This document shows positions 48,148-58,200 of a stretch of 64,000 bases of DNA, one piece after another. How positions within the stretch are numbered: the first letter of the stretch is position 1; each line of letters starts with the position of its first letter. Both the position numbers and the translations under genes were made by a program. The stretch comes from Lunularia cruciata (Eukaryota > Streptophyta > Marchantiopsida > Lunulariales > Lunulariaceae). The notes beneath the pieces were generated by a model, which did no database searches, was not told the DNA's origin, and was given only the letters and a program-made list of their open reading frames with translations. Location of the stretch: positions 32,431,001-32,495,000 of the forward strand of contig OX419758.1 in the NCBI GenBank assembly GCA_948567375.1. The letters run 5' to 3'.

Positions 48148-48189
48148 GACAACCCTTTCTAGATCTGCAAAGTTCTAGAAAGGGTTGTC
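48148..48189. repeat. Perfect 16-bp inverted repeat (hairpin)
   Basis: Arms GACAACCCTTTCTAGA (48148-48163) and its exact complement (48174-48189), with a 10-nt loop, about 210 bp past the stop codon of the dehydrogenase gene. It could lie in or near that gene's 3' end. Confidence 0.9.
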
Positions 48190-48401
48190 GATTGTAGGCA
48201 TAAACCCGTCATGAAGACTGTTTTCCACTTCTTAAAGGGTACATCCCGTCTTCGAATCACAGTTACGACTGCTATCAGATTCGTCCTTTTCTCCGCAGAT
48301 TTTCACTATGATTTGAAATAACCGGTTGTCAATTTAATAGATAATTGGACGATTCTAGGTTGTGAACATTGCCTAGTGTGTAGAGTGCTGCTTACAGCTG
48401 C

Positions 48402-50248
48402 TTAATCGTAGCTTTCAAGGAGAACCTTACCACCACGTCCAGGCTTGTTACTTTCAGCCATAGCTTCTTTGAATCGTTCTAATGGGTATTTCTTTCCTGA
48501 GAGAGGATGCAAGACCTTATTCCTCATCAGTTCGAAGATTTCCATGCTCGTTTCTGCTCTCTTGGCCAGATCGTGGCCGAGATCATTCACTAAGAAAAAC
48601 TTCACATCAACTCCCCTCATCAGGTCTCGGATGTCCAATTTCAAGTCATTTCCTGACAGCGCACCATAGCACAGCACAGAACCACCGTTCCGTACACTCG
48701 AGCACAAAAGCTGAAAGCCACACAGTTTGCAAAAGGACAAAGTCAGCTTGAAAGATTTCACGATTCTGTATTCTGATTAGTGCAGAACAGTTCGCTTTTT
48801 GAACAAAAGCAAAACGTTCACGAACGGTTCATCCCGAATGGTCCGTTTCTTCCCGCATTCGTTCCATTTATTCTTTAACTATGAGAACGCCATCGCATGA
48901 AGAATAATAAGAGAAGTCTCACCTTAGTCGTGTCACCTGATACAGCGTCGATGCCACCATCAGCCTTCTTGCCTCCGGTGATTTCGTTCATTTTGGCGAC
49001 AATGTCTGAGGCTCAACTACGTATGTCAGGAACAATTGTCTATTTTATCCAATATGAGTTCCCAGTTTCATTCGTCCCTCGGTATTAGATTGATAGACGA
49101 CCAGGAGGAAAGACAGGACTGCAAGAGATGGTGGCAAAGACAGGAGATGCAAACGATGTTGTTCAAAAACCAGAGAAGAACGAACCATCTTTCTCGCTGT
49201 TTAGAACAACATCAGCTCCATGATCTTTCAATTCCTCAATCTGCGAATCCCTTCGCACGATGTTAACAGTTTTCACTCCCCAATGCTTCGCGAGCGTGAT
49301 CACTTGCCTGCGATTTTCCAAGCAGCAACTCATTAGCATTTTGCTTCAATGGCTGGCTTGCTCACTTCCAGACCCGTTGATTACTCCACATAATCAGCGT
49401 CATCTGACCATGGATAAGAACTGCACGGTTGCTGGCAACAACCTTCTTCACCCCACTCCAACGATGGGGTGAAGAAGCTCGATACTCAATCGTGCACGAA
49501 CTCCGGAATTATGACATGCAATCCATGACAGCATCAGTCTCGATGAGTGGAAGGCTGCACGATGAGGCCACAAGTACTCGTGACTGCAAACAAGCTATCC
49601 GTTTTCATGCGTCAAGGTTCATACCTTCCTAGTACCGATGCAGCAGCTGATTGGATTAAGTAATCTCCCTTTGGCACGTTCAGTATCTTGAGCATTTGGT
49701 AAAGAGCCCACGGATTGATGAAAAATTGAGCAGCGAATTTATCTGGGATGTCATCTGGAACGGCAACAAGATCCTGTTCAGGAACCTCAACGTAGTCCCT
49801 CCACAAACCGCAGCCTTGAGGATAGTATCTGCCGAAGACCAGAGGAATTACTCTCTGCCCAATCTTGAACTTGCTCACTCTTTCTCCCAGCTGCACGCAC
49901 CATAGGAATATCATAAATAAACATGCAGCCTAGACTTAAGTTTAGAATGTCAGAATATTGGAAACCACACTGTGCGTCGGTAAACCAGCAGCAGCAGCAG
50001 CAGAAATTAGATACTTTGCTTACCTCGTGCACAAGTCCAGTTCCTTCGGAGCCAATCACAATGTCGTCTTGTTTGAGTTCCCCCCATACTCCCAAATGAA
50101 TGACCATCAAATCCGTTGGGTTCACAGGGCGAAGGGTCATTCTCACGACAACATGTCCGGGAGAAGCCTTTGGCTTTTCCTTGATCACCAGCTTGTATAA
50201 TTCTGCAGGATCGCCTACGACTCCTGTGGGTACTACAGCTCTCGACAT
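48402..50248 (-). CDS. Zinc-free medium-chain dehydrogenase/reductase, enoyl-CoA (quinone) reductase type; 5 exons
   Basis: Spliced gene encoding 334 residues. Coding exons on the minus strand: 50248-50024, 49890-49625, 49307-49186, 49005-48923, 48710-48402 (stop TAA). All four introns are GT..AG (133, 317, 180 and 212 bp) and every junction keeps frame. The GroES-like N-terminal domain has PVNPTD (41-46) and GSEGTG (66-71). The Rossmann part has INP (133-135), SAAASVLG (156-163) and VNIVRR. The zinc-ligand motif GHE is absent, placing it among zinc-free MDRs such as mitochondrial-type trans-2-enoyl-CoA reductases and quinone oxidoreductases, NAD(P)H-dependent. At residue 55 (GVW) a Trp stands where enoyl-CoA reductases usually have an active-site Tyr, so the substrate is uncertain. 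No transit peptide is obvious; the start is the first in-frame ATG after an upstream stop. It is the only intact gene here. Confidence 0.9.
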
Positions 50249-50436
50249 GACCAAGATATCAGCAAAATGCTCCTGAGCATTAATCCTTGACTCGTTCACC
50301 TCAGCAGAACATCTACTGAACTCTGCTGCTTGAAGGTCCCCAAGTAGTGCAAAGAAGCTCAGGAGTCTCCCAACATCTATGACGCAAGTCTTCGCAGGAA
50401 CTCAGCTGCATGCGCGAATTGTGGAAATAGGCGAGG

Positions 50437-50444
50437 AATTTATA
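50437..50444 (-). promoter_or_regulatory. TATA box of the dehydrogenase gene
   Basis: TATAAATT on the minus strand, about 190 bp upstream of the chosen ATG, in CACTATAAATTCC. Transcription would start near 50407-50413. That leaves a leader of about 160 nt with three or four short upstream ATGs. Confidence 0.55.
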
Positions 50445-50783
50445 GTGCCCTACACCTGTTAGGATTCCTCTCCTCGGTTATAACGTGGTATTTTCAGTCA
50501 AACAGAAAAACTTGCACATTGACGGGGGACTCAGTGAAGAACCTGGTCTCCTTAAAGTTTTCGATGAGAGGTCTGTCCCTTTACCTCAATCAGACTCCCA
50601 AAGATGGCACCTGGTATTCGCATAATTGCATTGTGGCACTTTCAACTGCGGAGCTATGTATCCAAGACTTGATTAGCGACAAGGTAGAACCAATAAAAGA
50701 GCATCCTCAAATCTACCGAGACTTTCAACCTCCTTGGAATAGGATTGCTCCCTCCATAGGCTGTTTCAATAGAAGGTACCTTA

Positions 50784-50786
<3 letters not shown>

Positions 50787-50832
<46 letters not shown>
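50787..50832. repeat. (AT)23 microsatellite
   Basis: 46 bp of pure AT repeat directly abutting the repeat unit at 50833. Confidence 0.97.
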
Positions 50833-50835
<3 letters not shown>

Positions 50836-50925
50836 GGGCTTAGCCCCATTTTACCTCTTGTGGTTTATCCTTGTACAGCTTGATGGTCTTCCCATCCTTG
50901 TTGTTATCCTAGGCAGTCGCCTTTC
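50833..50925 (+). repeat. Family N 3'-end unit, copy 1
   Basis: Begins GTGGGGCTTAGCCCCATTTT, whose GGGGC/GCCCC can form a small hairpin, and continues CTTGTACAGCTTGATGGTC, TCCCATCCTTGTTGTTATCC, TAGGCAGTCGCC. The same unit follows the stop codon of RT copy c at 62850 and recurs to 63905, so this is probably a 5'-truncated insertion of the same element. The (AT)n lies at its upstream edge. Confidence 0.7.
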
Positions 50926-51523
50926 ATGACCTTACTCCTTTCTAGTATATAGTGAGTTCCCTTAATTTATGCTGTCAAGATTTCGATTCTGCTAGAGGAG
51001 AAGGCTGCGCTGTTTACTTGTGGTGTTGGTAAACTGCTATCACATCAGGGCAAAAGCCGCCTACGAGAGCTTTGCAAGGCTGGCAACGAGTTATCGAGCA
51101 ACTTGGTGCAGAGCTGCCAAATAGATGTCGGTTACAGTTTTTTTCTAACTTCGTAGTTCTACTCCATATTTTTCTCTCTTCCTTTTATTCATATTTAAGC
51201 TAGAAAAGTTATAAAGTTCTAAGCTATAAAGTTATAGATCTGACAAGTTTGAGAGAAGCCTTATATCAAAACTTTTAAAGTTCATAAACTAACTGGAGCA
51301 CCACGAAATCATCACGAATTCTTTAGGTTCTCGGTAAAAGCCTATTCATAGTCAAAAAGGGAGGGACGTTTAGATATTCAATATAATGAAGCCAGATAAA
51401 CTCTCTGATTAAGATAATCTCTGATCGTTTACTCATTTGCTTCTCTTGATACTCCCATACTCATTTGCTTTTCTTCTAAATCGCTTCTCCCAAGTCCACT
51501 CCAGCATGCTATAAATGTTAGAA
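50926..51523. other. CG-retaining DNA, no gene seen
   Basis: No continuous frame or element recognised between the two family N 3'-end units. Confidence 0.4.
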
Positions 51524-51595
51524 ATGGGCTTGATGGGGTCTTCCCGTCCTTCTTGTTATCCTAAGCGGTCGCCTACGCTTCACGTCATAAATAAG
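51524..51595 (+). repeat. Family N 3'-end unit, copy 2 (partial)
   Basis: GGGCTTGATGGGGTCTTCCC, GTCCTTCTTGTTATCCTAAG and CGGTCGCC followed by CGTCATAAATAA, matching the second half of the units at 50833 and 62850. Confidence 0.65.
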
Positions 51596-52506
51596 AAGAA
51601 ATACTATGGGAGAATTTTGCGTGCTGGATAAAGTATGTCTCGCATCCATCACCAAAATTCGATCCCATTCAACTATTTGGAAACCCGTCCTGTCCAAAGT
51701 TCTCGGGGCTTACGCGCAAACGGACAATTGAGAAACACCGGTTACGCACAAACATTCAATTGAAGAACGTGCACGATATCTTCAATTGGTCCCGAGCAAC
51801 TTGTCACAAAACCTTTCCACTTCGTTTCTTTAGCTTCGGAAAGTTTTAGTTTCAAATCTATTTGATACCCTGATAAAGTATTCGCCAGCCATACTTTGTC
51901 GAGTCAATGATTATATATTGATCAATCGGGAACGTAGGCAGGGTACTGCTACGCTTTCGTGCTTTCCTCAAAGTAGTTCCTCAGAGTTGATTGAAATACA
52001 TGACCAAGTAAAATATTCTAGAACCCTTTCATTTTCATTTGGTAGTTGTTGGCCAACTCTACTCCACTTCCGAAAGAAAACTGCTAGCCAATATACCTCG
52101 AATGAAAAGAAAAGGAATACAAGCCACTGAAAAGTGCATACAAGGAAAATGAGTATAACGTTCTAAGCTAAATCTGTATTCTAACAGAGATCACGTTAAA
52201 CAAAAGGGAACTGATATCTCCACACACGTTTACTATATTTCCGCACACGGCCAATAATTCTGAATCTCCCGTTAAGTTAGAGAGTTCTAAATTAGGCGAC
52301 AGTTCAATTACTTTTTTTTTCCTGTCTTTGCTTTATAGTTCGAGCCATTGTCTCTCTGTTTTACTTATCTGCATAGTCTGGTTTGAAATGCGCACCAAGT
52401 TCAGTCTAAAACCTTCAGGCGATAGATTTCCTTTGCATGAACTGCACTGATGGAGCAATTGCATCAAATAGCAGAGCAGATTCATCTGCAAAGCTTTAGG
52501 AACCTA
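51596..52506. other. CG-retaining DNA, no gene seen
   Basis: Unique-looking sequence with moderate CG content. The 70-codon frame at 51918-52130 has no recognisable features. Confidence 0.4.
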
Positions 52507-52652
52507 ACACTCTTTGTCCCTTCCCGGTGCCACCTTTAAAACTCCCTGACGACTCGAGCAAAACCATTGCTCAGCAGCACAGCATATTCACTAAAAGGCT
52601 GTTGGAGTTGGGAGTCCCAAGTCCCATTCTCGACAATTGCAGGCTTAGCCCG
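52507..52652 (+). pseudogene. Possible isolated exon, unknown product
   Basis: A stretch bordered by an acceptor-like CTTTAG|GAACC and a donor-like CCCGG|GTAATAAG stays open in one frame and encodes TLCPFPVPPLKLPDDSSK followed by QHSIFTKRLLELGVPSPILD. Codons look ordinary and CG is retained. No partner exon was found within the window. It may be an exon of a gene whose remainder was replaced by the downstream transposons, or chance. Product unknown. Confidence 0.25.
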
Positions 52653-52739
52653 GGTAATAAGTCCTTTTGCTTCCCGAGGCGCATGTTGAATCATTCAGTT
52701 TGCCACAGTTTTATGTAAAAATAAAATAAAATTGGCCAA

Positions 52740-53165
52740 CAGGCCCAATAAAATACCCTGAAGGAAAATTATACATGGAATATGTATATGCACAAGAATT
52801 TCACAAGAATGTGCAAATACACAAGAAGAGCCAAAGACTCTACAAAAGGGCACAGAAATGCACTAATAGACAAGAAAAGCCAAAGACTCTACCAAAAGGG
52901 GCACATAGACAAAGAGAACAAAGCACTAAGAAGAGAAAACAACACTAGAAACTAAAAAAAGATGTAAAAGAGCAAAGTAGGAACCTATAACTCAAATGTG
53001 TGATAGAGATCCTCTAAGAGTCTGTTTGGCAAATGTGAGGGGAGAGCTTACAATGGAACAAGAGCACCTACTACTGATGCTTGCCTATGAAGGGTCAGAG
53101 CATGTGATCTCTATAGGGTATGGAGTCTGCCAAAAGTAAGAGGTAAGCATGGCAGGTGAGAAAGC
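52740..53165. other. Transition zone with short direct duplication
   Basis: Purine-rich DNA returning to transposon-like composition. GAAGAGCCAAAGACTCTAC near 52824 is repeated as GAAAAGCCAAAGACTCTAC near 52873. No gene seen. Confidence 0.45.
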
Positions 53166-54689
53166 CAAGGTGCCTCTCCTCTGTAATGACCCATGTGCTG
53201 TCTCTCAAACGAGACCATCAAACTGATGATGAAGCTGGCCAAAAATCTCCATTGCTAGGGGGGATGAAGGCATCAGAGGCAAGCCTTGGGGCATAGTGGT
53301 CCTCCTTCCCCTTGGTGACAATGATTGCTGCAACTATTGCATGGATGGTAGTTTGTGCCAAGGACCCTTGTCTGAGTGGGTTTGCCACAACCACATCATA
53401 CACCATATGTTGGCCATCCTTGCAAGTGACAGTATCTGTCCGTACTCTCCGGTAAGGTGGACTTGGCAGTACCATCCATTGCCCAATCTGAACCTATTAG
53501 CAAGTGGAGCATAAGATTTAGGCCATCTTGTCTCTAATGGCATTATAGACTCTAGTAGGCTCTCCTCCTATAGCACAACATAAGGTGTGGATGCACTCCA
53601 CATCAAATGTAAAACCATACGGGCATTGGTTTGGTATGGCCAAGAGTACTAGATGAGGTAGACCTAGCCAAATCCAAATGGCCGTGGTGAACTCCTACAA
53701 TGTGAAGTGAAAGTCCTCAATCAAAGAAGAAGCATGAAGCCAAGCTTTGGTGTCCTTCCTGCCACAAGAGAGGATCCTAGCTCTATCTAGTAAAGGCACA
53801 TCAATGAGGATGCTAGGAAGGGTGTGAGTGTCCGATTCAATGTTGTTATACAACCACCATACTAAGCTGAACTCTTGGTGGTAGTACAATGGTTGCACAA
53901 AAACATTGACTCAATGCCATAAAAAGTACGCAAAAATGGAATCAAGAGAGAAATCTGATTTCTTGCCAAACAAAGAGCCCAAAACAAGGCTGGATGAGAA
54001 ATGATATTAATATTTGAGACATCTACTTGGACTGGTACCCAATCTGAGTAGAGGTCCACAGAAGCTGTAATGTTTGCAACAACCATCTCACAACTTCCTA
54101 GTAGGGCAATTGCATATTGATCAGGAGACAAGAAAGAAGAAAAGGGGCGGTGCAATTGAAAACAAATGGTGCTTGACACTAAATGTAAGAAAAAATCTCC
54201 AATAGCTATGGACCAATCACCTTGTGTCCCCTTTGTTAGAGAAAGGAGACAAGATGCATCAAACAAATGAGCAGCACCTAAGTGCACCAAATCAAATGCA
54301 AGACACTAGCTAAAAGCAAAGAGAAGAAGGAAGCCTGAGTCTAGCAGATTGGGGAAAGAAAATCTTGAAATTGCTCAAATACTAGTCTTGATTGACCACC
54401 TATTGAGAAATGTGGAGAGTGGAGTAAAGCATTGGCAAACAAAGACTCTACAAGCTATAGCTCCTCATATGGGCGGTAGCCATAGACCCAAGAAGGAAGG
54501 CCATATGTGGTTGATGTATGGAGATCATGTAAAGCTAAAAGGGTGTTTTTAGGTGAGGAGGTTGGTCTAGAGTGTAATAATGTATTGGATGGATTGGTAA
54601 TATGCTTGGATTGCTTGCATATCCTTTCCTACCTATCCTAACATCAATGAATGACATAATCAATGATGCTTTGGAGGTGGAGCATGATC
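53166..54689 (-). pseudogene. Family N reverse-transcriptase relic, copy b
   Basis: Minus-strand copy of the RT found at 56-2480. From the N-terminal side: TKGTQGDWSIAIGDFFLHLVS and VPVQVDVSNINIISHPALF (palm start, the V-D-x-x-N-x-x block) at 53862-54290. A deletion then removes the catalytic ADD region, and DVPLLDRARILSCGRKDTKAW follows at 53695-53898. The C-terminal domain VRTDTVTCKDGQHMVYDVVV is at 53218-53475. Element A2 ends inside its upstream sequence at 54690. It has no intact frame. Confidence 0.65.
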
Positions 54690-55379
54690 TGTGAGCCGAC
54701 CTGTCTTTCACTCAAGATGAACCTCTGATGACTATTATGGTAGCGCACCATGGACAAAGAAGGCAAAGAACTCCAACTCCGTCATACTCCTCCAAGGCTA
54801 ACACTCCAAGACTCAAGACATTGCTCACTAAAGAACTCAATGAGAGATTGATAGTTGCAAATGAAAGGATGATGAGTACCTCCTTACCCCTAGTTTATAT
54901 ACTTGTGAAATAGTTACGCACCAAAGTTACTAATTATTAGAGTAACTAAAGTTATTAGGCTAAAAGTCAAGTAAAGTCAAAAAGAATAAAGGAATATCCA
55001 TCCACATGGGCATATTCAACTAAGCATGTGATCTTATCTTGACCCAACAACTAAGTCAAGGATTCCTTCACATGGGCTATCCTTGGACTATAGAAGAATC
55101 CAAAACAAAAAGGCTTGTGGGCCCAAGAATTCTCAACTCTTTCCTCAAAGTCAAACACCTAGGAATAATACCAAGTCAACACACTAGAATCCAAAATAAT
55201 GGTGCTCATCTTTTCCACTTCCTCTAAAGTAAGGTCCCTTCTATCTTAGCTATAATTAACTTTAGCTAATCATGACTAATGTAGAACCATCCTTTATCTA
55301 TATAAATAATATCTCTCAAGTGCTTCTTATACTAAGCTAAATATCACAATATCACACACATGCACAAATGGGTATTGCA
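54690..55379 (-). repeat. 3' LTR of element A2
   Basis: 690-bp LTR: starts TGCAATACCC at 55379, ends GGCTCACA at 54690. It is preceded on its strand by the polypurine tract CGGGGGTAAA (55380-55389). It aligns with the other three family A LTRs and has the most intact TG..CA ends of the four. Confidence 0.85.
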
Positions 55380-55399
55380 TTTACCCCCGAACTAGGTTT

Positions 55400-56714
55400 T
55401 CACTTTCTCCTCAAAGTGAAGGTCTCTCTACCTTCTATGATACATTTTCAACTTATCATTATTAATCCTATCAAAGTGTCTTCCTCCCAACTCCTTGAGA
55501 TCATAGGTGTAAGTGCCCCACACGTTCTCCACTATGAAAGGTCCAAAGTACTTAGGCACAACTTCATTTTCACTCTCTTAATCAAATGGAATCAACAACA
55601 TTACCCAATCACCTTCTTTGAAAAGCTCCACCTTCTTGCTGCCTTGCCTCTTGTCATAGTTCTTCTTTTGTTTCCTTTGGGTTTGCTCAACTTGAACCAT
55701 AGCAACTGCTCTTGCCTCTTCCAACTCCATGAGTTGATCCTTCCTTGACTTCTATGCATCACCTCCTTGTGCTTTCTTCAATCTCTTATGAATGCTTTGG
55801 AAGGTAGGAAGATCAAAGTGAATAAGTAAGGTAGACTCAATACCATACACCAATTGAAATGGAGAATATTTGGTGGAAGTCTTCATGGTTGTCCTATACT
55901 CCAACAATATTGCATGAATCCTCTTGTTCCAATGATGTTTAGCCCCCTTCATTTCTGCATCTTTGGCCAACATCATGCACAAGGCCTGATTGGTTCTCTT
56001 TGCCAAACCATTGGAATTTGGCTTATAGGATGTAGTTACTCTATGTGTGAAAGAGAAATGTCGTAGCATGGTTGTAGTGATGCTTCTTGTAAACTCTCCT
56101 CCTCTATCAAAAACCAACTCCAAAGGGTTTCCAAACCTAGTTATAATGCATTCATAAAGAAATCTACCCACTTCATCTTCATTCTTGTCCCTCAATGGTC
56201 GAGCCACAACCCACTTAGTAAGGTAATCAATAATCACCACAATATACTAATTGTTCCTTGGGGTTCTATTGAGAGGACCTCCCCACTTCTTAAAAGGTCC
56301 TAGCAATGGAATTGATCTAAGTGGTGGAGTGGATATAGACTTTCTAGAAAAAGCTTGAAAAACATGACAAGTTTTGCAATAATCAAGACAATCCTTGAAA
56401 ATCCCTCTCCAATGATAACCTGCATCTAGAATCTTGAAAGCAATCACCTCTCTTGCAAAGTGTCCTCCACACACTAAACCTTCATAAAACTCCTTTATGA
56501 GTAGGATATGCTCTTCCTTACCCACTGCTCTTTGAAGTACACCATCTGCTCCTTGGTGAAAAAGAACATCTTCCACCATTGTGTAAGGTCTAGATCTTGC
56601 TGCAAGGGCCTTCCTCTCCCTAGCATGCATCCCTCTTGGATAGTTACCTCCTGTCACAAAATCCACAATCTCCTTATACTCTATTGGAGCCTCTTGAGTG
56701 ACTGCGATTGTCAT
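55400..56714 (-). pseudogene. Element A2 integrase
   Basis: Zinc-binding region at 56247-56714: residues YHWRGIFKDCLDYCKTCHVFQ keep the first CxxC but the second motif reads CHVF. The catalytic core at 55752-56240 contains IIDYLTKWVVARPL, LVFDRGGEF with the second Asp, and NSNGLAKRTNQAL, where the catalytic Glu (VERTNQ in element A) has become Lys. The C-terminal part to 55400 has weaker similarity. The 162-codon open core is one of the longest frames in the window, but the lost Glu predicts an inactive enzyme. Confidence 0.8.
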
Positions 56715-56814
56715 GAGTGATTGAGATTGTCATGAGCTCCTCATCCGAGAAGGAATCATCCTTTGGCTCATCTCCATCATGATCATAGGCCCTTCTCATG
56801 ATCAACTGCTCTTC

Positions 56815-57545
56815 CATCCTTGGAGATGATGTGTCCCAAAAGTAGACCTTCTTCATATCCAAAAATGCAATTCTTGGGGTTGAGTGATGCATTTGCCTCA
56901 CCCAAGAGATGCAAGACCTTGATTAGGTGCTCAAAGTGCTCCTCCTTGCTCCCATAAACACAAAATTCATCAATGAAGTTTCTCACAAATATCCTAATGA
57001 AAGGTTCAAATAGCTTATTAATGAACCATTGGAATGTGGTTGGAGCATTGCAAAGCCCAAAAGGCATGACCTTGAAAGCGTAAGTTCCCAAAAATGTGGT
57101 GAATGTGGTGAAGTGTTGATGCTCTGATGCAATCTTGATTTGGTTGCACCCACTATAACCATCTCCAAAACTGTCCTTCTCATGACCTGCAACCTCCTCC
57201 AAGATCTCATCAATGAATGGCAAAGGGTAATTTTTCTTCTTAGTAATAACATTAAGCTTCTCGTAATCCACATATACTCAAAGCTTGCCATTCTTTTTCT
57301 TCACAATCATAATGAGAGACACACGTTCCAAATTCTCCACCTCAAAGATAAATCTGGCCTCCTTGAGCTTATCAATTTCCTCCTTCACCACCAAAGATAT
57401 TGGTGGGCTAATGCAACATTGCTTTTGGTTGATTGGTCTTGCATGTGACTCCACCTCAATCTTGTGCTCCTCTAAGTGACTTCCTTTAGATCCTTGTAAC
57501 TGAACATGGATGAACTTGCAAAAAATCTCCTCAAATCTCACCTTC
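56815..57545 (-). pseudogene. Element A2 reverse transcriptase
   Basis: RT reads from ISLVVKEEIDKLKEARFIF (57278-57541) through VDYEKLNVITKKKNYPLPF, DGYSGCNQI and MPFGLCNAPTTFQWF (56783-57291). The catalytic box, normally YxDD before FCVYG, reads FIDEF, so the second Asp is Glu. The thumb ends GHIISKDG at about 56815. RNase H, expected next, is missing. Two frames must be joined to read it, so it is not functional. Confidence 0.8.
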
Positions 57546-58200
57546 TCCTCCTTAGTAACATTTGGACCATACTTGGAGTAGATAACCTTCTTTCTATCTC
57601 CTCAAGTGTCAATGGTGATTTATCTGGATCCTTCAAAATCTTTGGCTTAGGTGCAAAATCCACAGCACATAAGGGATACACATCCAAATCAGATTCAAAT
57701 TCATCTTCCTCCATAGAAGTCTCCTCTTCCATGCTTGTGTCCACAGTTGAAGCTCCTTCTTTTGAATCTGATTCCCAATAATCAAAATATGGTATATCTG
57801 AATGTGAAGTGTTGGTGGTGTTAGTCATAGGAATTGTGACTCTATGGTTTGATGGCCCAATCCTCAAGTACCCTTTGTGTCATCGATCAGTTGTGCATGT
57901 GGCTTGCAACCATGGCCTCTCAAGAAGTAAATCATAGTTTGAATCCTTCAAGACTTGGAAAGTCATGAGATTTTGAACTCCCATAATTAAAACTACCACC
58001 TTATCCATCACCCCTTCTAGTCAAACTTGTTGCTTGTTGGCCATGCTCACCACAAATGTTGAGGTCTATAGGGTATCATACCCAACTTCTTCATCAACCC
58101 TTTTGACATAGCATTCACTGTAGATCCTCCATCAACCAATGCATCCTTGATGTTGTGACCATTCACTCTCACATCAATCTTGGAAGCATATTCACAAGCC
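57546..58200 (-). pseudogene. Element A2 protease and linker
   Basis: Retropepsin remnant near 58065-58140: ALVDGGSTVNAMSKGLMKKLG, where the active-site DSG/DTG reads DGG. The acidic linker towards RT (57538-57867) includes TSMEEETSMEEDEFESD. In-frame stops lie between protease and RT. Confidence 0.65.

Noticed and set aside
49696-50200. Plus-strand frames opposite the dehydrogenase gene
   Set aside because: They are antisense shadows of exons 1 and 2; the minus strand carries the family motifs and splice sites.
50519-50929. 136-codon plus-strand frame running through the (AT)n repeat
   Set aside because: It begins with a non-ATG codon, its second half is the microsatellite (Ile-Tyr repeats) and a dispersed repeat unit, and it overlaps the upstream region of the minus-strand gene. 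No domain is recognisable.
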